Assembly (NCBI RefSeq): GCF_003260265.1
Contig: NZ_QITQ01000003.1
Location: 124,001 to 188,000 of the forward strand
Reading direction: 5' to 3'
Origin: Roseovarius amoyensis
GTDB lineage: Bacteria > Pseudomonadota > Alphaproteobacteria > Rhodobacterales > Rhodobacteraceae
Length of the DNA: 64,000 nt
Each line of letters opens with the position of its first letter. Position 1 is the stretch's first letter. The notes beneath the pieces are model-generated. The model saw only the letters and a program-made list of their open reading frames with translations. It was not told where the DNA came from and made no database searches. A program made the translations under genes and the position numbers. This document shows, one piece after another, positions 53,833 to 62,504 of this stretch.

Positions 53833-54989
53833 TCACCCTGGCAACATGGGTATTCTGGCTGAGCCTTGTCGCCGCCGCCTATACGGTGGTCGGCTACGGG
53901 CTGTGCCTGGTGGTGCTGTCGCGCCTGTTTTCGCGCCGGCCCGCACCGCCGCCGGTGGGACCGCTGGACGTGGATTTCCTGATCGCCGCCTATAACGAGG
54001 CCGCCCATATCGTCGCCAAGATCGAGAACTGCTTGAGCCAGGACAACCCCGCCGGCCACCGGCTGCGGGTGCTGGTGGTGTCGGACGGGTCGGATGACGG
54101 CACCGCCGACCTGGCGCGTTCGGTCAGGGACGAGCGCGTGACAGTGATCGAAACCCCCGGCCGGGTGGGCAAGCTGGCAGCCCTCAACATGGCGCTGGAG
54201 CGGCTGACAGGCGATGTGGTAGTCTTTTCCGACGCTAACGGCCTGCTGGCGCAGGGCAGCCTGGCGGCGCTGACAGAACCCTTTGGCGACAACCAGGTCG
54301 GCGGCGTATGCGGGCGGATCGGCATCGACCCCGAAACCGCCGGCAGCATCGGTCGGGCCGAGGGCTTTTTCTGGCGCTACGATCAGGCGCTCAAGGCCGC
54401 AGAGGATCACATGGGCGGCGTGGTTTCGGCGCAGGGGTCGATCTATGCGGTGCGCCGGCACCTGTGCGCGCCGGTGCCACCAGGGGTGTCGGACGATTTC
54501 ATCATGTCGGTGCGCGTGGTCGCCCAAGGGTACAGGCTGGCATTCGCACCGGGTGCGCAGGCGCATGAAGAGGTCACCGAACGCGCGGCGGATGAGATGG
54601 CGCGCCGTGTTCGTTCGACCGAGATGGGCTGGCGCGGACTGATGTCGGTCAAGGGGCTGATGAACCCGTTCAGGACCGGGCTTTATGGCTGGCAGCTCTT
54701 CTCTCACAAGTTCCTGCGCCGGATGATGCCGGTTTTTCTGGCTCTGCTGCTGGTCAGCAGCCTGGTGCTGATCGGGCAGGGCTGGTTCTATACCGCCTTT
54801 GCAGGGCTGCAGGTCGCGGGCTATGGCATGGTGCTGGCGGCGTGGTACATGCCCCCGCTGCGGCGGCTGCCGCTGGTGGGCAAGGCGATGTTCTTCGTGA
54901 TGACGAATATCGCGATGGCACTGGGGGTCATGGCCTACTGGCGCGGGGTCAAAAGCTCTCTCTGGCAGCCGGTGCGCGACAAGGGCTGA
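53829..54989 (+). CDS. Glycosyltransferase family 2, membrane-bound
   Basis: This 386-residue GT-A enzyme has an N-terminal helix, then DVDFLIAAYNEAAHIVAKIENC, VVSDGSDDGTADLAR, VVVFSDANGLL (DxD-like) and QGSIYAVRRHL ... SDDFIMSVRVV, and two or more C-terminal helices (about 295-370). It resembles processive or exported-glycan synthases. GTG start at 53829 overlaps the previous stop. Last gene of the plus-strand polysaccharide run; it converges on the GNAT gene after a 6-bp gap. Confidence 0.88.
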   Translation: MITLATWVFWLSLVAAAYTVVGYGLCLVVLSRLFSRRPAPPPVGPLDVDFLIAAYNEAAHIVAKIENCLSQDNPAGHRLRVLVVSDGSDDGTADLARSVRDERVTVIETPGRVGKLAALNMALERLTGDVVVFSDANGLLAQGSLAALTEPFGDNQVGGVCGRIGIDPETAGSIGRAEGFFWRYDQALKAAEDHMGGVVSAQGSIYAVRRHLCAPVPPGVSDDFIMSVRVVAQGYRLAFAPGAQAHEEVTERAADEMARRVRSTEMGWRGLMSVKGLMNPFRTGLYGWQLFSHKFLRRMMPVFLALLLVSSLVLIGQGWFYTAFAGLQVAGYGMVLAAWYMPPLRRLPLVGKAMFFVMTNIAMALGVMAYWRGVKSSLWQPVRDKG

Positions 54990-54995
54990 GGCGGC

Positions 54996-56066
54996 TCAGT
55001 AATCCTCATCACCGTCGCCGCGGCAATAATGATAGCCGTCTATGGCCTCACCCAGCCTTGCATGGGTCGCGGGATCGGCCGAGCGCACCAGAAGGTCGTT
55101 GACCGGCTTGCGGAAATGATAGCCCGCGCGGCCGATCACGCCATTGGCCCAGCAGTGCCGGGTCGCCTGCAGGATGATCTGGTCGGCGCGCGCCTCGAGC
55201 GCCGCGCCCTCGGCCCGGTCAAGCAGCGCGGCATAGACATCCGCTGCGCCGCTGGCGCAAAAGATGTCGACGATCAGCAGGTTGCGCCGGCCGCCGCCCT
55301 CTTGCAGCCGGGTAACGACATAGCCGGCCGGCTGTCCGCCCTGGCGCAGCAGGAAGATGCGATAGCGCCCCAGCGGAAAATCGCGGTAGCGCCAGTTCAG
55401 TTGCGCTGCATTGCGCAGGTGAATGATCGAATAGCCCCCGTGCGCATCCTGCCATAGACGGTCGAATTCGGGGCCGAAATCGGTGATTTCCTCGGTCTCG
55501 AAGCCCCGCGCCGCGCCCTTGATCGCCCGCCGCAGCCCCACGCCCGAACGCCAGGCCAGGTCGGCGGGCGCCAGCAGCGCGCGCCCCACCGCCCCCAGCT
55601 CCTTGCGCCGCGCGGCGATGCGGCCGGGGCGCAGCGGGCGGAAATGGTTGTCCATCCCGGTGCCCTTCCCATCCGACAGCCGGCGATAGACCCGCTCCAC
55701 GCGATCGTTGCGGGCGAATCCCATAACCTTGTCGTAGGTCGAAAAAAATGATCGGATCAGTGTCAGCCCGGTGCCGCGCCTGTCCGGCGCCGCCATCACT
55801 CCCATAGGGTGGCGCCAGACATCAAGCCGGCCGTCGAGCGCGACCATGACCGGAAGCATCAAGGCGCCGCCGACCGCGGTTTCGCCGTCGAAAACCGCCA
55901 ATACCTCGGTACGGTGGCCCTCGGCCGCCAACGGTGTGTCAAATAGCCAGTCCCACGCATCCCGCTTGCGCGCCGCGGCATCGGCATCGAAGATCTCCGC
56001 CATCAGCGCGACGAATTGCGGACCGAATGCGTGGGCCTCATCCCCTGTAAGGCGTCTGATCTCCAT
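54996..56066 (-). CDS. GNAT-fold N-acyltransferase
   Basis: This 356-residue protein has two GNAT-like halves. The first, MEIRRLTGDEAHAF ... MGVMAAPDRRGTGLTLIRSFF, has the acyl-CoA loop R-R-G-T-G near residue 98; the second (about 200-340) resembles the Eis/FemX-type duplication. It may acylate an amino sugar of the glycan. ATG 56066 has AGGAG upstream and lies within the last 29 bases of the upstream glycosyltransferase gene. Confidence 0.78.
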   Translation of the reverse strand: MEIRRLTGDEAHAFGPQFVALMAEIFDADAAARKRDAWDWLFDTPLAAEGHRTEVLAVFDGETAVGGALMLPVMVALDGRLDVWRHPMGVMAAPDRRGTGLTLIRSFFSTYDKVMGFARNDRVERVYRRLSDGKGTGMDNHFRPLRPGRIAARRKELGAVGRALLAPADLAWRSGVGLRRAIKGAARGFETEEITDFGPEFDRLWQDAHGGYSIIHLRNAAQLNWRYRDFPLGRYRIFLLRQGGQPAGYVVTRLQEGGGRRNLLIVDIFCASGAADVYAALLDRAEGAALEARADQIILQATRHCWANGVIGRAGYHFRKPVNDLLVRSADPATHARLGEAIDGYHYCRGDGDEDY

Positions 56067-57219
56067 TGCGGCGCTCCTGTCGGTGCTCGGCGAGAATGGC
56101 GCGAAACAGGCGGTCATGGCTGTCCGCGGCAGCGTCTACCGTATACCCTGTCGCCACGTCACGCGCGGCCTCGCGCCAAGCCTCGCGGGCGGGCTTGTCA
56201 TGAGAAAACCGTATCAATGCCTCGCCCAGCGACTGCAAGTCATCGTTTTGCAGCAACAACCCGGCGCGTCCGTCACGCAACAGGTGGCGCGGGCCGAACG
56301 GGCAATCGACGCTGAGCACCGGAACACCCGCCGCCTGTGCCTCGATGATGGCGTTGCCCAGCCCTTCACGCAGCGAGGTGCAAAGAAACCCGTCCGCCTG
56401 CGCCAACACGCCCGCGACATCGCGGGTCTGCCCGGGCAGGGTGGCGGCGCCGTCGAGGTTCAGCTCGCGCACCAGCGATTGCAGCGCATCGCGTTCAGGG
56501 CCGTCGCCGTGGATCGTCAGCCGTGCGTCGGGATGCTGGGCGTGCAGCCGGGCAAAGGCATGTATCGTCAGATCAAAGCGTTTCTCGCGGCTCAGCCGGC
56601 CGATCGAGACCAGCCGCGTCGCGGTGTCCGCCAGCGGCGGCCAGGGCGGGATTTCGCCAACCACGGCGTTGGGCAGCACATGAAATGGCGGCAGGATGCC
56701 GGGCAGGCGCGCGTCGTGTTCGGCGCCAATTTCGGGCATTGGGGCGCAGAGCGCCTGCGCGCGCGGGTAAAAGAGGCGTATCGCCGCCAGCCGGGGCCAG
56801 GGCCACTTGGCCACGGCCAGAAAGGGCTCCAACGGGGTGTGCTCGCTGATCGCGCAGGCGGTGATGGCGTCACGCCAGGCCAGCCTGCGGGCCAGCAGCG
56901 AGATGATATTGGTGGCGTTCGTGGCACTGTAGACCATGTCAAAGCCCTCGCGCCGCATCAGCCGTGCCAGCGCCCACGACGCCCCCGGTAGCCTGCGCCC
57001 GCCAAGGTCATGCAGCGCGATGTCGGAACTGACGCTGTCGAGCAACGCGCCCTCGCGCGCCTGCACCACAACGCTGACCCGCCAGCCTCTGGCCTGCAGC
57101 GGCGCGGCGAGGGTGCAAAGGCTTTTTTCCACGCCGCCAAGGCGCAGATGCGGCAGCAGCAGCGCAAGGTGCGGGGGTGGCCCCGCCTTTGGCCGACTAT
57201 CGTTGGGGGTGGCAGGCAA
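56038..57219 (-). CDS. Glycosyltransferase family 4
   Basis: This 393-residue GT-B enzyme shows LALLLPHLRLGGVEKSLCTLA (N-terminal glycine-rich loop), RLVSIGRLSREKRFDLTIHAFA, IHGDGPERDAL and DGFLCTSLREGLGNAIIEAQAAGVPVLSVD (EX7E). Donor and acceptor unknown. It is first transcribed after the phosphoglycosyl transferase gene (9-bp gap) on the minus strand, so the two likely act in succession. Confidence 0.88.
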   Translation of the reverse strand: MPATPNDSRPKAGPPPHLALLLPHLRLGGVEKSLCTLAAPLQARGWRVSVVVQAREGALLDSVSSDIALHDLGGRRLPGASWALARLMRREGFDMVYSATNATNIISLLARRLAWRDAITACAISEHTPLEPFLAVAKWPWPRLAAIRLFYPRAQALCAPMPEIGAEHDARLPGILPPFHVLPNAVVGEIPPWPPLADTATRLVSIGRLSREKRFDLTIHAFARLHAQHPDARLTIHGDGPERDALQSLVRELNLDGAATLPGQTRDVAGVLAQADGFLCTSLREGLGNAIIEAQAAGVPVLSVDCPFGPRHLLRDGRAGLLLQNDDLQSLGEALIRFSHDKPAREAWREAARDVATGYTVDAAADSHDRLFRAILAEHRQERRNGDQTPYRG

Positions 57220-57228
57220 AGGGATCGG

Positions 57229-58398
57229 TCACTTTGCCGAAATGCCCTTTGCCCCGGTCATGGGGCCTTGCCGGTCGGCCTGCCGGAAGGGGGCGGAAAC
57301 TGGTTTCGGCGGGCGCGGCGGGATCGCGGGTTCGCTCATCGGGTAGCGGTCGATCATATAGATCGCAACCTCGTTGCCGGGGGCATAGGCATAGGCATAG
57401 CCGTCCCTGACCGGGCCGATTTCAGTCAGCGAAATCACGGCCTTGCGGGTTCCCGTCGGGCGGACCCGGATGATCAGGTCAACGCGGCCGGGCATGGGCT
57501 GTGACAGCCGTTGGGCCATAATGATACGATCATGAGAGATGCCGATGACCGGGATTTCTGTCTTGGATGTATCGAGGCGCAGCCCCAATTGCCAGCGCCG
57601 GGCGCGGCGCGCCTCTTGCGCGGCAGCGGCGTGGTCTTTCCTTGGCCGCAGGTGCAGCCAGATCTCGACCAGCGCGCGCGACAGCACCCGCATCCCCACC
57701 TGCAGGCAAAGCGCCAGCTCCATCCGGTAGTAGACCGGATTAGTGCACAGGATGTAATTGTATTTGGCCCGCAGCCGCCGCGTGGCATCATGGGGCATGT
57801 AGGCCTGAGTGTGCCCGATCAGCCCCGGCTTGACGTGAAAGCGCATACCATAAAGCGGGTTTCTGCGCATTTCCGCCTCGGCCAGAACCGGGCGCACAGG
57901 GCGCGGGCCGTAGATGTTCATGTCGCCAAGCAAGATGTTGAAAAGCTGCGGCAATTCGTCAAGCCGCGAGGCGCGCAGGAACCTTCCCAAGGGGGTTTCC
58001 AGGCCGCTGTCCTTGGGCAGCGCGCCGGTACGGCTGAGGCGCTGTGCCTCGGTATCGAGGGTGCGGAACTTGATCATGTTGAAACGCCGCCCGTCGCGCC
58101 CCAGCCGTTCGCCGAAATGCAGGATACCGGGGCCCTGGGTAAAGAGCAGCGCAAGCGAAATCAACGCCATGACCGGCAGCGCCACGATGGTGATCGGGAT
58201 CACGACGGCAAGATTGTAAATCCTGTGCAGGGTTTCGTTTCGGGGCACGAAACCGGGGCCGAGGCGACGGTGGGCGCGGCGGTGACCCGCAGGTCTGACG
58301 GCCGACACCGATGCCGGCGCGGGGCACGCATGCGCATCTGTGACAGCCAGTGCCACGGGCGCGGGGGCCCCGGTCGTCAGAGGGCCTTCATTGCCCAT
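57229..58398 (-). CDS. Polyprenyl-phosphate sugar phosphotransferase with C-terminal extension
   Basis: This 389-residue protein has one membrane helix (about 64-86) and the monotopic phosphoglycosyl transferase domain: FNMIKFRTLDTEAQR, RASRLDELPQLFNILLGDMNIYGPRPVRP and FHVKPGLIGHTQ. It loads the first sugar-1-phosphate onto undecaprenyl phosphate. After about residue 245 comes an extra ~100-residue beta-rich domain (EIPVIGISHDRIIMAQR ... NEVAIYMIDRYP), possibly a diverged PilZ domain. The N-terminal 50 residues are low complexity. Confidence 0.85.
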   Translation of the reverse strand: MGNEGPLTTGAPAPVALAVTDAHACPAPASVSAVRPAGHRRAHRRLGPGFVPRNETLHRIYNLAVVIPITIVALPVMALISLALLFTQGPGILHFGERLGRDGRRFNMIKFRTLDTEAQRLSRTGALPKDSGLETPLGRFLRASRLDELPQLFNILLGDMNIYGPRPVRPVLAEAEMRRNPLYGMRFHVKPGLIGHTQAYMPHDATRRLRAKYNYILCTNPVYYRMELALCLQVGMRVLSRALVEIWLHLRPRKDHAAAAQEARRARRWQLGLRLDTSKTEIPVIGISHDRIIMAQRLSQPMPGRVDLIIRVRPTGTRKAVISLTEIGPVRDGYAYAYAPGNEVAIYMIDRYPMSEPAIPPRPPKPVSAPFRQADRQGPMTGAKGISAK

Positions 58399-58939
58399 AC
58401 TGTCGTCTCCAAATGCTCGGGTCAGGGTGTAAACGGGGTGCCTTTTGAACCCGGCACCGCGGTGTCGTTCTCAAGCCCTTGTTGATCTCGTCTGTTAGCC
58501 GCCCGTACTGACCTTTTCGTGTGCGCCAATTGTTCACTGTCTCGTGACCCATCATCTAGAAATTGGTAAAGACTGCGTCAACACGACCAGAGAATCGCGG
58601 CGGGAAAACGGCGTCATGGCGGCCATCATTCTTCTCACCGTCCGCTTCATGCATCCCCTAAAGCAGAAACATCTGTTGGTTATATTATTGGAAAATATGA
58701 TTTTTGCAAGAACGGGCGGATTCCCGCCCGCGCCGGCACGAAATGGCAACACTGCGCAGTGAAATGCCATGGCGCCCCCTCGGTAACCGGATATGGCGCT
58801 GATAGGGCACGCACCACCCCATGACAGGCGAATCGCGCGCCCTGGGCGGCAACGGCGGCTTGCGGCTTTGCTTGACATTTCCTGACGCGCGAACGATCAG
58901 GTTCCCGCACCCGATCCCGGGTCAGCGGCGGGGGTACCC
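58399..58939. other. 541-bp divergent intergenic region in the polysaccharide locus
   Basis: It separates the phosphoglycosyl transferase gene from a sulfotransferase gene. It is more AT-rich than its surroundings (58540-58720) and contains a perfect palindrome CACTGCGCAGTG (58750-58761) and a GGGCGG/CCGCCC hairpin near 58716-58731. No convincing ORF, RNA gene or FNR box was found. It probably carries two promoters. Confidence 0.55.
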
Positions 58940-59626
58940 ATGATCAGCCACGACTACAAGGCGATCTTTATCCATATTCCCAAATGCGCCGGCACCAGCA
59001 TCGAGGCGGTGCTCGGCCACCACGCCGATTTTTCCGGCTATGGCCGCCAGGATCATCGCACCATTCGACGGCTGAAACCGCATCCGAACCCGATCGTGGC
59101 TGCGGCACGTCGATCAGTCTGCCACATGCGCTATGCCAGCCGCATGGCCGCGCTGCGCGCCGGCTTTCCCTATGCCAACCCGCGCAGCATGCTGACCGTC
59201 ACCCAGGCGCAGTTCGACACGTATTTCAAGTTCGCCTTTGTGCGCAATCCGTGGGACAGGCTGTATTCCGTCTATCGCAAGCTGATGTCGGGCGACTGGA
59301 AGACCGGCGAATACGGCATTGATGCGCCGATGGAATTCGATGAATTCCTTGAACGCTTTGCCGCCGATCCACAGTTGAAGCCGCAGACCGCGTTCATCTG
59401 CGGTGAGGATGGCACTGTTCTGGTCGATTTCATCGGCCGCTTCGAAAACCTGAACCAGGACTTTGCGACCGTCTGCGACCGGGTTGGCCTGGCGCACGTC
59501 GAACTGCCGCACGAGATCAAAGGTCCGGGGGGCGATTTTCGCGCCGCCTATTCACCAGCCGGGCGCGACATTGTCGCGCGTCAGTTCGCGGATGAAATAG
59601 AACTTCTGGGATACAGCTTCGACTGA
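58940..59626 (+). CDS. Sulfotransferase family protein (carbohydrate type)
   Basis: This 228-residue protein has the PAPS loop IFIHIPKCAGTSIEAVLGHH (about 9-28) and the 3'-phosphate segment FAFVRNPWDRLYSVYRKL (about 97-114), as in the Sulfotransfer_2 family of carbohydrate sulfotransferases. The short size is usual in bacteria. It is unrelated in detail to the sulfotransferase at 44399. Both bracket the glycan genes, suggesting a sulfated surface polymer. Confidence 0.88.
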   Translation: MISHDYKAIFIHIPKCAGTSIEAVLGHHADFSGYGRQDHRTIRRLKPHPNPIVAAARRSVCHMRYASRMAALRAGFPYANPRSMLTVTQAQFDTYFKFAFVRNPWDRLYSVYRKLMSGDWKTGEYGIDAPMEFDEFLERFAADPQLKPQTAFICGEDGTVLVDFIGRFENLNQDFATVCDRVGLAHVELPHEIKGPGGDFRAAYSPAGRDIVARQFADEIELLGYSFD

Positions 59627-59639
59627 TCGGGCAGGGGGC

Positions 59640-59819
59640 TCAGGGGCTTCCCGGCACCGAGATGCTGGAGAGCACGCCCGATACACTCTCGACCGAGGCC
59701 GTCTTGACGGCGGCAACAGCGGTCAGGCCCAGCATCATCACGCCTGCAGTCAACACCATCCAATCGATGGAGATGGCGCCAGACTCCTCCTGGGCAAAAA
59801 TGGTAATGCGGTCAATCAC
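59640..59819 (-). CDS. Flp pilin-like small membrane protein
   Basis: This 59-residue peptide carries EESGAISIDWMVLTAGVMMLGLTAVAAV, resembling the processing and hydrophobic region of Flp-type type IVb pilins (small residue before the helix, E near its start). GTG 59819 has AAAGGG six bases upstream. The frame extends to 59894 but without a better site. No tad assembly genes are nearby, so it could instead be a stand-alone membrane peptide. Confidence 0.55.
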   Translation of the reverse strand: MIDRITIFAQEESGAISIDWMVLTAGVMMLGLTAVAAVKTASVESVSGVLSSISVPGSP

Positions 59820-59971
59820 TACGTGCCCTTTCAAGGCCAGGATGGCGGCGCAATCCGCCTGTGGATAACTATCCTCTATACCCTGAGTTGACAAAAGTGG
59901 CGAAAATTCGGCTTGACCGTTGGCAGAAGGTACTTTCTTGACATAATTGTCACTATTTTAGAGACTAATGG

Positions 59972-60001
59972 CCCCTGACACAACAATTGTCGTGTCAGGG
60001 G
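59972..60001 (-). terminator. Hairpin downstream of livM
   Basis: CCCCTGACAC (59972-59981) and GTGTCAGGGG (59992-60001) make a 10-bp perfect stem about 30 bases beyond the livM stop on the minus strand. The loop holds a further ACAATTGT palindrome. No U-run follows. It is the likely 3' end of the liv transcript. Confidence 0.6.
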
Positions 60002-60031
60002 AAACAGAGAAACCGCTGAAATCTGCCCTGG

Positions 60032-61336
60032 CTATTTCCCCGGGATCAGCCCCCGCGGGCTGAAACGCAGCACCAGCAATAGGATAAGACCCATCGTCAG
60101 CAACCGCATATGCGCGGCACTGCCCAGCAGGTGCTCCTTCAGCGCGCTGCCATCGGCGAGCGGCGTGGTGATAACCTGCATCAGCCAATACCCGATCGGT
60201 TCGACCTGGACCCACAGGAACCAGATCAGGAACCCGCCCAGAACGGCACCGAAGTTGTTGCCGGAACCGCCGACGATCACCATCACCCAGATAAGGAAGG
60301 TATAGCGCAGCGGCTGATAGGAGGTCGGGATAAGCTGACCGTCAAGGGTGGTCATCATCGCCCCGGCAATGCCGCAGACCGCCGAGCCGAGGATGAAAAT
60401 CTGCAGATGCCGGCGCGTCACATCCTTGCCCATCGCCTCGGCCGCGACCTCGTCGTCGCGGATGGCGCGCATCATCCGGCCCCAGGGGCTGGCCAGGGCC
60501 AGCTGCGCCAGAACCAGAATGACGGCCAGCACCACCGCGAACAGACCCGCATAGGACAGCTTGATATAAAGCGACGAGGCGATCACCGGGTCCAGCCCCA
60601 GCCCCGCCGCGCTTTCGATGAAACCCGGATCGGTCTGCAGATCGACCTCATAGGGTACCGGGCGGGGCAGGCCGACCACGTTCTTGACGCCGCGGCTCAG
60701 CCAGTCCTCGTTCTTCATCACCGCAAGGATGATCTCGGCGATGCCCAGCGTTGCGATGGCCAGATAGTCGCTGCGCAGCCCCAGCGCCGCCTTGCCGATG
60801 ATCCAGGCCGCCCCGGCCGCCAGCAGCCCGCCCACGGGCCAGGACAGAAGGATCGGCAGGCCCAGCCCGCCCAGATAGCCGGTGCCGGCGGGGTTGACCG
60901 CCTCGACCGCCGCGACGCCGGGGTCGAAAACCCAGCGGTAAAGAAAGAAACCGCCCGCCAGGATCGCCACGGTCAGCAGCCCGCGCAACCGCGAGGGCGC
61001 CATGCGCCGGCGCACCAGCACCGCCGCCACGATCACGCCGGCCCCGGTCAAGAGCCCCGCCAGCACCCTTGCACCGCCGGCCGACCATGCGTCGACCGTC
61101 GGCGGCATCGCCACCAGCACTGTCGCCAGCCCGCCAAGCGCGACAAAGCCCATGATCCCGACGTTGAACAGCCCGGCAAACCCCCATTGCAGGTTGACGC
61201 CCAGGCTCATCACCGCTGAAACCAGCCCCATGTTGAGGATCAGCAGCGCCGTGCCCCAGCTTTGCATCACGCCGGTCAGCACGATCAGCAGCGCCACAAC
61301 CGCGAAAAGGCCAAAGTTTTTCAGAGTCTGGCTCAT
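60032..61336 (-). CDS. livM: Branched-chain amino acid ABC transporter permease LivM
   Basis: This 434-residue membrane protein has about 11 helices and typical LivM segments: GVNLQWGFAGLFNVGIMGFVALGG, GLRSDYLAIATLGIAEIILAVMKNEDWLSRG, and the cytoplasmic coupling loop RMMRAIRDDEVAAEAMGKDVTRRHLQIFILG. An insert of about 60 residues (100-160) makes it longer than E. coli LivM's core. It starts at ATG 61336, overlapping the livH stop. Pairs with LivH to form the membrane channel. Confidence 0.93.
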   Translation of the reverse strand: MSQTLKNFGLFAVVALLIVLTGVMQSWGTALLILNMGLVSAVMSLGVNLQWGFAGLFNVGIMGFVALGGLATVLVAMPPTVDAWSAGGARVLAGLLTGAGVIVAAVLVRRRMAPSRLRGLLTVAILAGGFFLYRWVFDPGVAAVEAVNPAGTGYLGGLGLPILLSWPVGGLLAAGAAWIIGKAALGLRSDYLAIATLGIAEIILAVMKNEDWLSRGVKNVVGLPRPVPYEVDLQTDPGFIESAAGLGLDPVIASSLYIKLSYAGLFAVVLAVILVLAQLALASPWGRMMRAIRDDEVAAEAMGKDVTRRHLQIFILGSAVCGIAGAMMTTLDGQLIPTSYQPLRYTFLIWVMVIVGGSGNNFGAVLGGFLIWFLWVQVEPIGYWLMQVITTPLADGSALKEHLLGSAAHMRLLTMGLILLLVLRFSPRGLIPGK

Positions 61337-62346
61337 ACCGATTTCCCCCGGAACAGGCCCGTGGGCCGGAACAGCAGAACGATCAGCAGGATCACGAAAC
61401 TGACCGCGAACTTGTAATCGGTACTCAGCAACTGCACCAGGCCGCTAGGTTCCAACGCGTCAGGCAGCAGATAGACCAGTACCTTTTTCCAGGCATAGGT
61501 GATCGTCACCTCGGAAAAGGCGATAATAAAGCCGCCGGCGATGGCGCCCAGCGGGCTGCCCAGTCCGCCGACGATGGCGCTGGCGAAGATCGGCAGCAAA
61601 AGCTGGAAATAGGTGAAGGGCTTAAAGGTCTTGTCCAGCCCGTAAAGCACGCCGGCGATGGTCGCCAGCCCGGCGACGATCAGCCAAGTCACCATCACCA
61701 CCCGGTCGGGGTTGATGCCGCTCAGTAGCGCCAGATCCTCGTTGTCGGAATAGGCGCGCATCGATTTGCCGGTGCGGGTGCGGCCCAGGAACCAGAACAG
61801 CGCCGCCACGACGATCACCGCCGTCACCACGGTGATGCCCTGCGTGGTCTTGAGCGCCAGCCCCTCGCTCAGCCCGCTCCAGTCACGGAATTCGCGGGCG
61901 GTGATGATGAACCGTTCACCATCGGCAAACCGCTGCTCGCCGGGGCCGATGACAAAGCGTACCAGCCCGTTGAGCACGAACATCACCCCGATCGAGACGA
62001 TGACCAGGATCACCGGCTTGGCCTTCTGCTCGCGGTAAAAGCGATAGACCGCGCGATCGGTGAACAGCACCAGCGCCATGCAGACAAGAATGCCGACAGG
62101 CAGTGCGAGCAGGGCGGTGGGCAGGGGCCCCAGGCTCAGCCCCAGCGATTGCAGCCACCAGGTGACCAGGATCGTGGCCATGGTGCCAAAGGCCATGGTG
62201 TCGCCATGGGCAAAGTTGGAAAACCGCAGGATGCCATAGATCAACGTCACCCCCAGCGCCCCCAGCGCCAGCTGGCTGCCATAGGCGATGGCCGGGACCA
62301 GGACGAAGTTCGTCAGCACCACCAGCGCGTTCAGGAACTCGATCAT
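61333..62346 (-). CDS. livH: Branched-chain amino acid ABC transporter permease LivH
   Basis: This 337-residue membrane protein has about eight to nine helices and LivH signatures: SQLALGALGVTLIYGILRFSNFAHGDTMAFG near the N-terminus, the coupling loop GRTRTGKSMRAYSDNEDLALLSGINPDRV, and VGGLGSPLGAIAGGFIIAFSEV. ATG 62346 matches the conserved start MIEFLNALVVLTNFVLVPA. It overlaps livM by four bases (ATGA). Confidence 0.94.
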   Translation of the reverse strand: MIEFLNALVVLTNFVLVPAIAYGSQLALGALGVTLIYGILRFSNFAHGDTMAFGTMATILVTWWLQSLGLSLGPLPTALLALPVGILVCMALVLFTDRAVYRFYREQKAKPVILVIVSIGVMFVLNGLVRFVIGPGEQRFADGERFIITAREFRDWSGLSEGLALKTTQGITVVTAVIVVAALFWFLGRTRTGKSMRAYSDNEDLALLSGINPDRVVMVTWLIVAGLATIAGVLYGLDKTFKPFTYFQLLLPIFASAIVGGLGSPLGAIAGGFIIAFSEVTITYAWKKVLVYLLPDALEPSGLVQLLSTDYKFAVSFVILLIVLLFRPTGLFRGKSV

Positions 62347-62389
62347 GCGCGCCCCCCGATCCGGGCGCCGAAATCGGCGTGGATGTCAG

Positions 62390-62421
62390 ATATCCACAAG
62401 AAATCCCCATATTTATCCACA
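62390..62421. other. Two DnaA-box-like sequences upstream of livH
   Basis: ATATCCACA (62390-62398) and a perfect TTATCCACA (62413-62421) lie as direct repeats 23 bp apart, in the 158-bp gap between livH and the lipoprotein gene. A third perfect box, TGTGGATAA, is at 59860-59868. Two adjacent boxes may be chance or a DnaA-responsive site; nothing else here looks like an origin. Confidence 0.4.
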
Positions 62422-62504
62422 GCTTCCCTCGCCAACTATCGGCTTTTCAACACTCTCGCGCATCCCGCGCGATGCCCAAAAGGCGCGATCCAGGCCCCGC
62501 GCGG

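Noticed and set aside
58544-58762. A 72-codon plus-strand ORF in the 541-bp intergenic region
   Set aside because: No ribosome site, mixed composition and an unrelated hydrophobic patch; no sign of conservation that I can see.
62390-62421. A replication origin at the DnaA boxes
   Set aside because: Only two or three boxes, no AT-rich unwinding region and no dnaA, repABC or parAB genes nearby.
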